Part shown: positions 16,979 to 24,892 of the stretch, piece by piece | Numbering within the stretch: the first letter of the stretch is position 1 | How the letters are laid out: each line of letters begins with the position of its first letter | DNA from: Mesorhizobium sp. NZP2298 | Lineage (GTDB): Bacteria; Pseudomonadota; Alphaproteobacteria; Rhizobiales; Rhizobiaceae | Assembly (NCBI RefSeq): GCF_013170825.1 | Contig: NZ_CP033365.1 | Coordinates: 6,274,001-6,338,000, forward strand | DNA length: 64,000 nucleotides | Direction: 5' to 3' | Notes under the pieces: generated by a model | Database searches by the model: none | Told to the model about the DNA's origin: nothing | The model's input: only the letters and a program-made list of their open reading frames with translations | Program-made: the position numbers and the translations under genes

Positions 16979-17308
16979 TCAGGCCGGTTGGACGGACGCC
17001 ACTTTGCCGTCGGTATCGACGATGCAACTGGTTGGCTTTCCCGCGACGTTCAGTTCGACCTGGAAGCTCTTGGAATCGAGCCTGCGCGAGCTGGTCGGCA
17101 ACGCCTTGCCGCTATCGACGCCGCCCGCTTTCGCCGCCGCGCCGGCACAAAGAAGCTGGAGATCGGCCGGTGCTGTTTCGACCGTCGTCCTCGACATCTG
17201 GTCGGGCGTCGGCGCGCTTTGGCATGCCGCCAGAACCGTTGCGATGACGATCGAGGCCGATCCGCGAACGGCCCAGTGCCTCATCCTGATCTGCCTGCCG
17301 GTCACCAT
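16979..17308 (-). CDS. small lipoprotein of unknown function
   Basis: A 109-residue predicted lipoprotein. The signal sequence ends in a lipobox, VLAAC, with Cys29 as the acylation site. The mature part is Ala/Ser/Thr-rich with two further cysteines (LLCAGA and PTSCIVD) that could form a disulphide, and ends in the strand-like ELNVAGKPTSCIVDTDGKVASVQ. I do not recognise a named family. ATG 17308 is preceded by GGGGA at 9 nt; longer in-frame starts lack this. It is downstream of, and in the same direction as, the L,D-transpeptidase gene (43 nt apart), so a cell-envelope role is plausible. Confidence 0.65.
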   Translation of the reverse strand: MVTGRQIRMRHWAVRGSASIVIATVLAACQSAPTPDQMSRTTVETAPADLQLLCAGAAAKAGGVDSGKALPTSSRRLDSKSFQVELNVAGKPTSCIVDTDGKVASVQPA

Positions 17309-17351
17309 GGTCTTGTCCCCTGTGTTTATCGAACTATACGTCCGTCGTTGA

Positions 17352-18068
17352 TCACACACCCTTGTAGAGCGCCGCGCCCTGCATCAGCACGATCACTTTC
17401 GCCCCGACCTTGATGCGGGAATGCAGATCGATGATGTCGCCATTGTTCATGCGGATGCATCCGGAAGACACGTCCAGGCCAATGGTCCACGGTTCGGGCG
17501 TGCCGTGGATGCGGTAGATGGTGTCGTGGCCGTCTTCATAGAGGTAGAGCGCTCGCGCGCCGAGCGGATTGTCGGGCCCACCGGGCATGCCATTGGCCCA
17601 GGGCCGGGCTTTGGGATCCCGGGCAACCATTTCGGCCGGCGGTGTCCAGGTCGGCCACTCCGCCATGCGCCCGACCTTGACGATGCCGGCCCATCCGAAG
17701 CCCTCCCTGCCCACGCCGATGCCGTAGCGGATCGCCTGCTGGCCGGGCTGGACGAGATAGAGGAAGTGCTGGTTGCCGTCGATGATGATGGTGCCGGGCT
17801 GCTCGGCGGTGCGGAACTTGACCACCTGCGGGCGAAAGGATTCCGGCACCTGCTTGTGAAGCTTGTAGTACTGGTAGGCCTTGGTGCGATTGTAATCCGT
17901 CCACTGCCGCGTCTTGGGATCGTAGACCTGCGTTCCCGCGGCAAGCGCTGCCAAGGTGGAAAACGCCAGCCCCAGCGCCAGCACAACCGCCAGGCCCGCC
18001 GCATGCTTGCCGCCAGTTCCCGTCGCCCGCTCGTCGGTGCCGAACCTCGTCTTTGTGCGTCTGGTCAT
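17352..18068 (-). CDS. L,D-transpeptidase (YkuD family)
   Basis: A 238-residue periplasmic enzyme of the YkuD family that forms 3-3 peptidoglycan cross-links or attaches proteins to peptidoglycan. It has an N-terminal signal or anchor helix (residues 24-44). The catalytic domain shows the canonical motif: His188 in YRIHGTPEPWTIGLDV and SSGCIRM at 201-207 with nucleophile Cys204. The sequence around GFGWAGIVKVGRMAEWPTWTPP is typical of the rhizobial paralogues. The ATG at 18068 overlaps the stop of the upstream ProX-like gene by 4 nt, an unusual pairing of a cell-wall enzyme with a solute-binding protein. Confidence 0.9.
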   Translation of the reverse strand: MTRRTKTRFGTDERATGTGGKHAAGLAVVLALGLAFSTLAALAAGTQVYDPKTRQWTDYNRTKAYQYYKLHKQVPESFRPQVVKFRTAEQPGTIIIDGNQHFLYLVQPGQQAIRYGIGVGREGFGWAGIVKVGRMAEWPTWTPPAEMVARDPKARPWANGMPGGPDNPLGARALYLYEDGHDTIYRIHGTPEPWTIGLDVSSGCIRMNNGDIIDLHSRIKVGAKVIVLMQGAALYKGV

Positions 18069-19033
18069 TGCTTGGCCCATCCTTCGACGCGCGCCTCGTT
18101 CCTGGCCACCCATTGCTCGGCGTAGGCAGAGGGCGCCTGCCGCTCGACCTGAAGCGCGTAGCTCATCTCGATCGCCTCCTCCGGCTTGAAGTCGACGCGC
18201 TCCAGGAAGCGAACCACCTCCGGATGTTTCTTGCGCAACGAGGTCGCGTAGGCGATGTGGTAGTGGGCCGTGTCCCAGCCAACGGCGGCGTGCGATTTCG
18301 AAAGCCATTGCGGGTCTTCCGTCGGCAGGACGATCTTCCATTTGGCGGCATCGTATGGTGGCTCCGTCAGGCGCACGATGTCGTGCAATTTGAAGACCAC
18401 ATGCGGCGCATAGCAAGCGAAGACCATCGGCCGGTCCGAGGCCTCCGCCGCATCGACAGCCGCCATGCCGACATCTTCCGGCATTTCGAGCAGCGTCAGG
18501 TTCTTGGCATAGCCGTAGCTGTTGGCGCGGATGCGCTCGATGGTGGTCGACGACCATGTCTGGGCGCCAATCCACATCTCGCCCTTGCCGTCTCCGTCCG
18601 TGTCGAGCGCCTCGGTCTTCTTCGGATCACCGAGGTCGGAAATGTCCTTGAAGCCGTATTTGTCGGCCGCTGTCTTGTTGGCGCAAATCCCCTGCCAGGC
18701 CGGAACGCCGATCGGGCTGATCGCGACCGTTCCAGCCTGGGTGACATACTTCTTGACCAAGGTATCGAGGTTCGGCAGCCAGACCTCCGGATGGATGTCG
18801 ACCTGGCCGGAGTCAAGACCAGCGAAAGCGATCATGGTGCCCATCTCCACCACATCCGCATCGAGCCCGAACTCCTTCTTGAGACTCACCTTCAGGATGT
18901 TGGCCGTCGCCTGGCCCGACGACCAGTTCGGCATTGCAATAACCAGGTCGGCAGCGTGCGAGGGAATGCCGCCGAGCACAAGCGCCGAGGCAACCACCGC
19001 CACTTTCCATGCCAGTTTCACCAAATCGGCCAT
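18065..19033 (-). CDS. glycine betaine/proline ABC-type substrate-binding protein (ProX/OpuAC-like)
   Basis: A 322-residue periplasmic binding protein with a Sec signal peptide ending near SHA-ADLVIA. The OpuAC fold is indicated by MPNWSSGQATANIL, DIHPEVWLPN and WIGAQTWSSTTIERIRANSYGY, the aromatic residues that form the quaternary-amine cage. No matching permease or ATPase gene is adjacent, so it is an orphan binding protein, and it is translationally coupled to the L,D-transpeptidase. ATG 19033 follows AGAGG at 8 nt; a TTG just before it is the alternative. Confidence 0.85.
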   Translation of the reverse strand: MADLVKLAWKVAVVASALVLGGIPSHAADLVIAMPNWSSGQATANILKVSLKKEFGLDADVVEMGTMIAFAGLDSGQVDIHPEVWLPNLDTLVKKYVTQAGTVAISPIGVPAWQGICANKTAADKYGFKDISDLGDPKKTEALDTDGDGKGEMWIGAQTWSSTTIERIRANSYGYAKNLTLLEMPEDVGMAAVDAAEASDRPMVFACYAPHVVFKLHDIVRLTEPPYDAAKWKIVLPTEDPQWLSKSHAAVGWDTAHYHIAYATSLRKKHPEVVRFLERVDFKPEEAIEMSYALQVERQAPSAYAEQWVARNEARVEGWAKQ

Positions 19034-19632
19034 CAAGTGATCCTCTTCACGTGCTCATTTTGGTTGGAATCCTTTCGAAGACAACCCAATCACTGAGCGA
19101 GCAGTTCATCGACAGCTGGTTTCGTTCGTCAATCGCCACCGGAGGTGCCTCCAACCTTTCAGCCAGATTGTTGTCTGGCCCGGAAGGTCGCGTCGCGTGT
19201 TCGGATCCACGACGGACAGAGTAACGCTTACCGCCAAGCGGCGCCAGCGCTCCTCCTGCGCGGTGACGTGGACGGTCGAAATCATCAGAGGAGCCAAGAT
19301 GAGCAGGGATTGCTTCGCGACGGTCATCGGAGCCCCGGATCTGATTGGCGTCGCCGCCAAGCTTGCATCTGAGGCTGCATCGAAGGAGTACGTAACAGTA
19401 ACAGCCGTCGGGCCCACACAGAAAGCAGCGGGAGTTGCAACCGCCATCACGACGCACGTCGTCGATCGGAAGCAACCCCACTATTGCCGTCACCGCCGAG
19501 GCAGCCTCCCGCTGCCGTGGAAACCTCCGCGAAATCCACCTCCGCCACCAGGATGGGAAATCAGGGCGTTGTGCTGGATCGGTCAGCAACTGCCGGATGG
19601 TGCGGCCTGCCTTGGAAAGCGCGACATCGCCG
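19034..19632. other. 599-bp stretch without a recognised gene
   Basis: No family is recognisable in any frame. The best candidate is a plus-strand frame at 19299-19646 (115 codons) beginning with ATG after a good GAGGAG, and overlapping the 3' end of glmS by 14 nt. Its N-terminal half (MSRDCFATVIGAPDLIGVAA) looks protein-like, but the C-terminal half is Pro/Arg-rich and resembles non-coding translation. It may be a degraded gene. The start-proximal part presumably holds the proX promoter. Confidence 0.4.
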
Positions 19633-19646
19633 TCACTCCACCGTGA
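19299..19646 (+). CDS. possible small hypothetical protein
   Basis: A 115-codon frame with a well-spaced GAGGAG 7 nt before the ATG. Residues 1-55 have balanced composition (IGVAAKLASEAASKEYVTVTAVG); residues 56-115 are rich in Arg and Pro and look like translation of non-coding sequence. It converges on glmS with a 14-nt overlap. I recognise no family. Confidence 0.2.
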   Translation: MSRDCFATVIGAPDLIGVAAKLASEAASKEYVTVTAVGPTQKAAGVATAITTHVVDRKQPHYCRHRRGSLPLPWKPPRNPPPPPGWEIRALCWIGQQLPDGAACLGKRDIAVTPP

Positions 19647-21456
19647 CCGATTTCGCCAGGTTGCGGGGCTGGTCGACGTCGGTGCCCATGAAGACGGCGG
19701 TGAAATAGGCCAGCATCTGGATCGGCAGCGCATAGATGATCGGCGAGATGATTTCGGGCACATCCGGCAGGATGATCGTCTCCATCGTCTTCACGCTCGC
19801 CTGTGCCGCCCCCTTGCTGTCCGTGATCAGGATGATCTTGCCGCCGCGCGCCGCCACTTCCTGCATGTTGGACACGGTCTTCTCGAAGATGCGGTCATGC
19901 GGCGCGATCACGATGACCGGCATGTTCTCGTCGATCAGCGCGATCGGCCCGTGCTTCAGCTCGCCCGCCGCATAGCCTTCGGCATGGATGTAGGAGATTT
20001 CCTTGAGCTTCAGCGCGCCTTCCATGGCCAGCGGGAAATTGGTGTCGCGGCCGAGATAGAGCACATCGGAGTAGCGTGACAGGTCCCGCGCGATGCGATC
20101 GATCTGCTCTTCGAGCTTGAGCACCTGGTTGGCATAGCGCGGCGCTTCCGAAAGCGCCCGCACCAGGGTTTTCTCCTCATCCTTCGAAATCGTGCCGCGT
20201 GCCACGCCGGCCCGCACCGCAAGCGATGCCAGCACCGAGAGCTGGCAGGTGAAGGCCTTGGTCGAGGCGACGCCGATCTCCGGTCCGGCAAGTGTCGGCA
20301 GCACGACATCGGATTCGCGCGCCATGGTCGATTCCCGAACATTGACGACGGCGCCGATCTTCATGCCGGCCTTGCGGCAGTAGCGCAGCGAGGCCAGCGT
20401 GTCGGCGGTCTCGCCCGACTGCGAGATGAAGAAGGCGGCATCGTTGGCCGACAGCGGCATCTCGCGGTAGCGGAACTCCGAGGCGACATCGATGTCGACC
20501 GGCAGCCGCGCATAGCGCTCGAACCAGTATTTGCCGATCAGGCCGGCGAGATAGGCGGTGCCGCAGGCCGAGATCGCCAGCCGGCCGATCTTGGCGAAGT
20601 CGAACGGCAGGTCGAGCGGTTTGGAGACGCCGGAGACGAAATCGACATAATGCGCCAGCGTGTGCGAGATCACCTCGGGCTGCTCATGGATCTCCTTCTC
20701 CATGAAATGGCGCCGGTTGCCCTTGTCGACCATGAAGGAGGTCGACAGCGACTGCTGGCGCTTGCGCTCGACTTGTCTGCCGTCAATGTCGAAGATGGCG
20801 ACGCTGTCGCGGCGCACCACCGCCCAGTCGCCGTCCTCGAGATAGGTGATGGAATTGGTGAAGGGCGCCAGCGCAATGGCGTCGGAGCCCAGGAACATCT
20901 CGCCGTCGCCATGGCCGACGGCCAGTGGCGGGCCGTTGCGGGCGCCGACGATCAGGTCTTCGTCGCCCTTGAACATGATGGCCAGCGCAAAGGCGCCTTC
21001 GAGCCGCTTCAGCGCCTGGTGCGCCGCCTCGACGGGCTTGCGCCCCTTGGCCAGTTCGCGCGCCACCAGATGGGCGACGACCTCGGTGTCGGTCTGCGAG
21101 GAGAAGGAATAGCCGTCGCGGATCAACTCATCGCGCAGCTCGGCGAAATTCTCGATGATGCCGTTGTGGACGATGGCGACACCGTCGGAAAAATGCGGAT
21201 GCGCATTGGTCTCGTTGGGCACGCCATGGGTCGCCCAGCGCGTGTGGCCGATGCCGATCGTGCCCTCGAGCGGCTCGTCCTTGAGCCGGCGTTCGAGGTT
21301 GATCAGCTTGCCCTCGGCGCGCCGGCGGCCAAGCTCACCCTTCTCGATGGTGGCCACGCCGGCCGAGTCATAACCGCGATATTCGAGCCGCTTCAGCGCG
21401 TCGACGATGAGCGGCGCAACCTGCGAGTGGCCGACGATTCCAACGATACCGCACAT
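19633..21456 (-). CDS. glmS: glutamine--fructose-6-phosphate aminotransferase (isomerizing)
   Basis: A 607-residue cytosolic enzyme making glucosamine-6-phosphate from fructose-6-phosphate and glutamine, the first step to UDP-GlcNAc. The N-terminal glutaminase domain begins MCGIVGIVG, with Cys2 as nucleophile after Met removal. Two SIS domains follow (ISQSGETADTLASLRYCRKAG and YLGRDTNFPLAMEGALKLKE), and the C-terminus ends in PRNLAKSVTVE. Length is full (E. coli 609). ATG 21456 is dictated by the catalytic Cys; the longer frame to 21501 is not used. glmU is often adjacent in rhizobia but is not seen here, so this could be a second glmS next to the EPS island. Confidence 0.96.
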   Translation of the reverse strand: MCGIVGIVGHSQVAPLIVDALKRLEYRGYDSAGVATIEKGELGRRRAEGKLINLERRLKDEPLEGTIGIGHTRWATHGVPNETNAHPHFSDGVAIVHNGIIENFAELRDELIRDGYSFSSQTDTEVVAHLVARELAKGRKPVEAAHQALKRLEGAFALAIMFKGDEDLIVGARNGPPLAVGHGDGEMFLGSDAIALAPFTNSITYLEDGDWAVVRRDSVAIFDIDGRQVERKRQQSLSTSFMVDKGNRRHFMEKEIHEQPEVISHTLAHYVDFVSGVSKPLDLPFDFAKIGRLAISACGTAYLAGLIGKYWFERYARLPVDIDVASEFRYREMPLSANDAAFFISQSGETADTLASLRYCRKAGMKIGAVVNVRESTMARESDVVLPTLAGPEIGVASTKAFTCQLSVLASLAVRAGVARGTISKDEEKTLVRALSEAPRYANQVLKLEEQIDRIARDLSRYSDVLYLGRDTNFPLAMEGALKLKEISYIHAEGYAAGELKHGPIALIDENMPVIVIAPHDRIFEKTVSNMQEVAARGGKIILITDSKGAAQASVKTMETIILPDVPEIISPIIYALPIQMLAYFTAVFMGTDVDQPRNLAKSVTVE

Positions 21457-22026
21457 GGCTTTGCCCCATAGCCTGCAGAATTCCAGCCCCATTGCACACA
21501 AGAGCCATGTTATCCCTCCCCGACCACGGGCTGATCGTTCATTTGAAGGAGCCCATGGACTTAATCAAAGCTGAACTGTCGCGCTTGAAGTCCGAAGTCG
21601 CCCAAGAGGGCGTAGTTCCGTGGCGGAGCCTACGTGGTCGGCCACGAAACACCTGAAGACGGACAGTTCGTTCGAATGATGCGCTTCCGCCAGTCGAGGC
21701 GCATGTTGACTCAGCCGGCAAACCAAAACACACCCAACAGCCGGTTAGGCCCGGCCGCCTGATGCCCCCCTCCAAGAGGCTGTCGGGCCGCTTGATCTAC
21801 ATGGGGCCCGGACTGCCCCGGATGCCGGCAAGCGAGCGGCACTGAGTCCCGCAGGAGATGAACAAACCTTGGCCTGTCGCTCACAATTTTCGACCACTCC
21901 TCGCTGTTAAGGCGCTGAAATCGCTGGTGCTCGGCATCGTTTGATTGCACGAAGACGCCGAACTGACCTCTCGGTACAAGAGAGAAGCTTAATCCTCGCC
22001 TTGCTCGATCCAGGGAGATGTAGGGC
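21457..22026. other. 570-bp stretch upstream of glmS and of the coiled-coil gene
   Basis: Apart from a 33-codon frame at 21555, I see no coding sequence. The segment between 21660 and 22026 contains many stops in all frames and no clear tandem or inverted repeats. It must hold the promoters of the divergent glmS and coiled-coil genes. Confidence 0.4.
21555..21656 (+). CDS. possible 33-residue small protein
   Basis: A 33-codon frame that starts with ATG after a strong, well-placed ribosome-binding site (GAAGGAG, 4 nt spacing). The N-terminal half (MDLIKAELSRLKSEVAQEG) would form an amphipathic helix; the C-terminus is basic (WRSLRGRPRNT). No family is recognised. The ribosome-binding site is the main support. 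Confidence 0.3.
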   Translation: MDLIKAELSRLKSEVAQEGVVPWRSLRGRPRNT

Positions 22027-23472
22027 ATGAAGTTCAGAGACCTGATCAGGCGTGCCGACAACGCCGAGAAGTCCTTCGAGGACCTCGAAGCTGACTTGGC
22101 GAACGCCGTCGACGAGTGCCTTGGTTTGTCCGATCTGTCAGAGCAGGCAAGGGATGCCGTCGCTGGCGAGACGCCCATGCAAGAGGACAACAGCGAACAG
22201 GACAACAGCGCCCAAACGGAAGACGGTGCCGTCACTGCGGAACCCGCGCGACGACTGACCTCTCATACGCAGAGCCGTATGGCTGCCTTGACTTCGTTTG
22301 ATGGGCTGTTTCGCGATGCGAAGCTCCATTTCGAGGAGATCAACGCGAAACTGTCGGAGATCGCAAGCACGCATCACCTGACCCGCGAATTGTTCCACAT
22401 TCTTCACGCCGACATTCTGCGAGCCAACGAACTGGAACTGGCTAATCTGAACCTGACCGCGGAGCAAAGGAGCCTGTCGGACAGGCTCAATGACCTGAAC
22501 CGAAGGCAGCATGAGCGGGAAGGCATTGTGGAGGCCTTGCAGCAGCGCGAGGCAAGCCTGGTTCAAGACTGTGAGGCGCTTCGCGGCGCATTGGCCGGGG
22601 CAAGGCTGGAACTCGTGGAGGCCGCGAACACGAACGCAAAGAACGAAGCGGAATTCGGAGACCTCACGAACGCACTTGCGGCTGCAACGGTCGAGGCCGA
22701 CAGACGCGCGCGCGAAAACAAACAGCTGCGTGAAAAGAATGTCAGCCTGTCGATCGACCTGGAGAAAGCGCTGAAGCGGGAAGACGAGGCGCGGCACAGG
22801 CTCGACGGGTTTTCCACGATCCATGCCAACGAAGCGGCACGAAATTCCGAATTGCTGGCTGCACTTGGCAAGAGCGAAAAGGAAGCGACACGACTCCATA
22901 CGTCGCTTGAGGTCGCCCAGGCGAAACTGTCCGAGATGACGGAAGCCGCCCGTATCATGGAAGCGGAGAAGAACGCCGAGATCGAACGCTGCCGTGCCGA
23001 GATTCGAGGATCGCGTTCCGAGATTCAGAACCTCCGTTCGCGACTGGAACTCGCATCAAACGCAAACAGCGAAGCCTCGAACGAACTCGCCAAGCTCAGG
23101 CTTCAATGGAGCGAGGCCGTGGCGGAGAAGCAGGTCGCGGATGAAAGGTTGGCTGCTCTCACCAAGGAAGCCGAAACCGACAAGCTGAACCTTTCGAAGA
23201 TAACCGCCAATTTTTCACAGCTTTCCCTGCAGCAGGCGTCCGATCAGATTCAACTCGATGTCCGCCGGCAGGAATGCGAAGACCTGCGGACCGAAATTGC
23301 GTCGGTCAACGCCCGGATCAGGGAACTCCTGCCTCTTGAGAGGCTCCATGCGACGACGAAGGCAACGAACGCCTTGCCGCACAAGAGCGATGCCGCCAAG
23401 GTTCCCGTGACGGTGGAGCGAACAGCGCGCTCCATGCGCCGCGTTCGTCGGAGGGCGCTCACCGCATCATAG
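22027..23472 (+). CDS. long coiled-coil protein of unknown function
   Basis: A 481-residue protein without signal peptide or membrane segments. Residues about 100-440 are almost continuous coiled coil, rich in Glu, Leu, Arg and Ala with heptad-like spacing (for example LELANLNLTAEQRSLSDRLN and EKNAEIERCRAEIRGSRSEI). The C-terminus is strongly basic (RSMRRVRRRALTAS). It resembles cytosolic scaffold or SMC-like rods, but no named family is evident. It converges on the PrsE-like secretion gene with 46 nt between, at the edge of the EPS island, which suggests but does not prove a link to secretion or envelope architecture. Confidence 0.75.
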   Translation: MKFRDLIRRADNAEKSFEDLEADLANAVDECLGLSDLSEQARDAVAGETPMQEDNSEQDNSAQTEDGAVTAEPARRLTSHTQSRMAALTSFDGLFRDAKLHFEEINAKLSEIASTHHLTRELFHILHADILRANELELANLNLTAEQRSLSDRLNDLNRRQHEREGIVEALQQREASLVQDCEALRGALAGARLELVEAANTNAKNEAEFGDLTNALAAATVEADRRARENKQLREKNVSLSIDLEKALKREDEARHRLDGFSTIHANEAARNSELLAALGKSEKEATRLHTSLEVAQAKLSEMTEAARIMEAEKNAEIERCRAEIRGSRSEIQNLRSRLELASNANSEASNELAKLRLQWSEAVAEKQVADERLAALTKEAETDKLNLSKITANFSQLSLQQASDQIQLDVRRQECEDLRTEIASVNARIRELLPLERLHATTKATNALPHKSDAAKVPVTVERTARSMRRVRRRALTAS

Positions 23473-23518
23473 GAGGAGAGCTGCCCATATTCGCGGCCCG
23501 CCTCCAAAGATCCTCACG

Positions 23519-24892
23519 TCATTGACGGAAAGCCCTCGACATCTGATCCGTAAGAGGCTTCAGCAGATAAGACCAGACGCTGCGTTCGTCCGTGCTTATA
23601 TGAACCTCTGCCGGCATACCTGGTTTGAGCACCTTGGCATCGGTCAGGCAGGTTGTCTTGTTCTCGACATTGATACGCGCCGAGAAATACGAAAGCTGTT
23701 TTTGTTGATCCTTGATCAGGTCCGCCGAGATGCGCTTGACCGATCCCTGGCAAGCAGGCGTGGTGCCGGCGTCGAAAGCGGGAAACCGGATCGAGACCCG
23801 CTGGCCGGGACGAATATCATCTATGCGCGACGGCGGAATCAGCGCGTCGACGACGAGGTTGTCGGTGTCGGGGACAATCATCATGAGCACTTCGCCGGGA
23901 GCGATGACGCCGCCGATTGTGTGGATAGAGGATTCCTGCACCGTTCCCGATTGCGGAGCGCGGATGGTGGTTTTGGTCAATTCGTCTTGCGCCACAACCT
24001 TGCGCTCTTCGAGTTCGGTCTGCTTGGCTTCGGTTTCGCGAAGTTCGCTGGTCACCTCACTGCGCCTCTGTTCATCGAGCTGAAGAATTTGCAGTTCGGT
24101 CTCGCTGATCCGGGCCTGCGCCTCGGCAACCGCCGCCGCGAGGCGCCCTGACTCTCCGTGCGCCCGGGTGGCATCCAATCTGATGTTGCTCAGTCGCTCC
24201 TTGGACACCAACTTTTTTGAGAAAAGCGCCTGGACGTCGGCAAGATCTCCATCCAGCAAGACCACGGATTGGTCTTCCGCGGCCTGCTGTGCCTTGAGGC
24301 CATCGATCTGACGCTCGAGTTGCTTTGAGCGACTTTGCAACTGTGCCTTCTGCCCCGTCAACGCCGCGGCGCGGCTTTCAAACAGGGCGCGCTCGCCATT
24401 GACGAGTGCGGCCAGTTCCGGGTCGCCCATCCGTATCTGAAGGCCGGAAGGAAGCTGCATCTCCGACAGGCCTTGTCGCTCGGCCTCCAACCGTGCAAGT
24501 CGAACGGTGGCGCGATCGAGATCCTCAGTGATTATCTGCAGGTTGGCCCGCGTCAGCGTGTCGTCCAGCCTGGCCACCACATCGCCAGCCCGGACATGAT
24601 CGCCATCTTGCGCGAAGATGCCCCCGATCGTGCCGCCGGTCAGATGCTGGACTTTCTTTATGTTGCTCTCGACCACCACGGTGGCAGGCGCAATCACCGC
24701 GCCGGCGATCTTGGTCAAGCCGAGCCAGAGCCCGCCGCCGACAATCAACAGGGCCGTGATCGCGGCGCCCAGGATCAGGTTGGCCCGGATATCATCCCGC
24801 GCCTCGGCCGAATTCGCCTCGGTCCTTCGGCTCGCATCGCCGAGTGGCACGTATGAAAACATCGTCGTGTCAGACACGGAGCAGCACCTCAC
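23519..24892 (-). CDS. prsE: type I secretion membrane fusion protein (HlyD/PrsE-like)
   Basis: A 457-residue periplasmic adaptor of the HlyD family. It has a short cytosolic N-terminus, one transmembrane helix near residues 37-62 (NLILGAAITALLIVGGGLWLGL), a beta/lipoyl part (VVESNIKKVQHLTGGTIGGIF), a long coiled-coil hairpin and the HlyD C-terminal signature around TIRAPQSGTVQESSIHTIGGVIAPGEVLMMIVP. It bridges the PrsD-like ABC exporter to a TolC-type outer-membrane channel. The GTG start at 24892 overlaps the exporter stop by 4 nt (GTGA); an ATG at 24862 is the alternative. In rhizobia, PrsDE export EPS-processing glycanases with RTX repeats. Confidence 0.9.
   Translation of the reverse strand: MRCCSVSDTTMFSYVPLGDASRRTEANSAEARDDIRANLILGAAITALLIVGGGLWLGLTKIAGAVIAPATVVVESNIKKVQHLTGGTIGGIFAQDGDHVRAGDVVARLDDTLTRANLQIITEDLDRATVRLARLEAERQGLSEMQLPSGLQIRMGDPELAALVNGERALFESRAAALTGQKAQLQSRSKQLERQIDGLKAQQAAEDQSVVLLDGDLADVQALFSKKLVSKERLSNIRLDATRAHGESGRLAAAVAEAQARISETELQILQLDEQRRSEVTSELRETEAKQTELEERKVVAQDELTKTTIRAPQSGTVQESSIHTIGGVIAPGEVLMMIVPDTDNLVVDALIPPSRIDDIRPGQRVSIRFPAFDAGTTPACQGSVKRISADLIKDQQKQLSYFSARINVENKTTCLTDAKVLKPGMPAEVHISTDERSVWSYLLKPLTDQMSRAFRQ

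Noticed and set aside
19633..21456. glmS as a nodulation nodM gene
   Set aside because: NodM and GlmS are indistinguishable by sequence alone here, and no other nod genes or nod-box were seen nearby.
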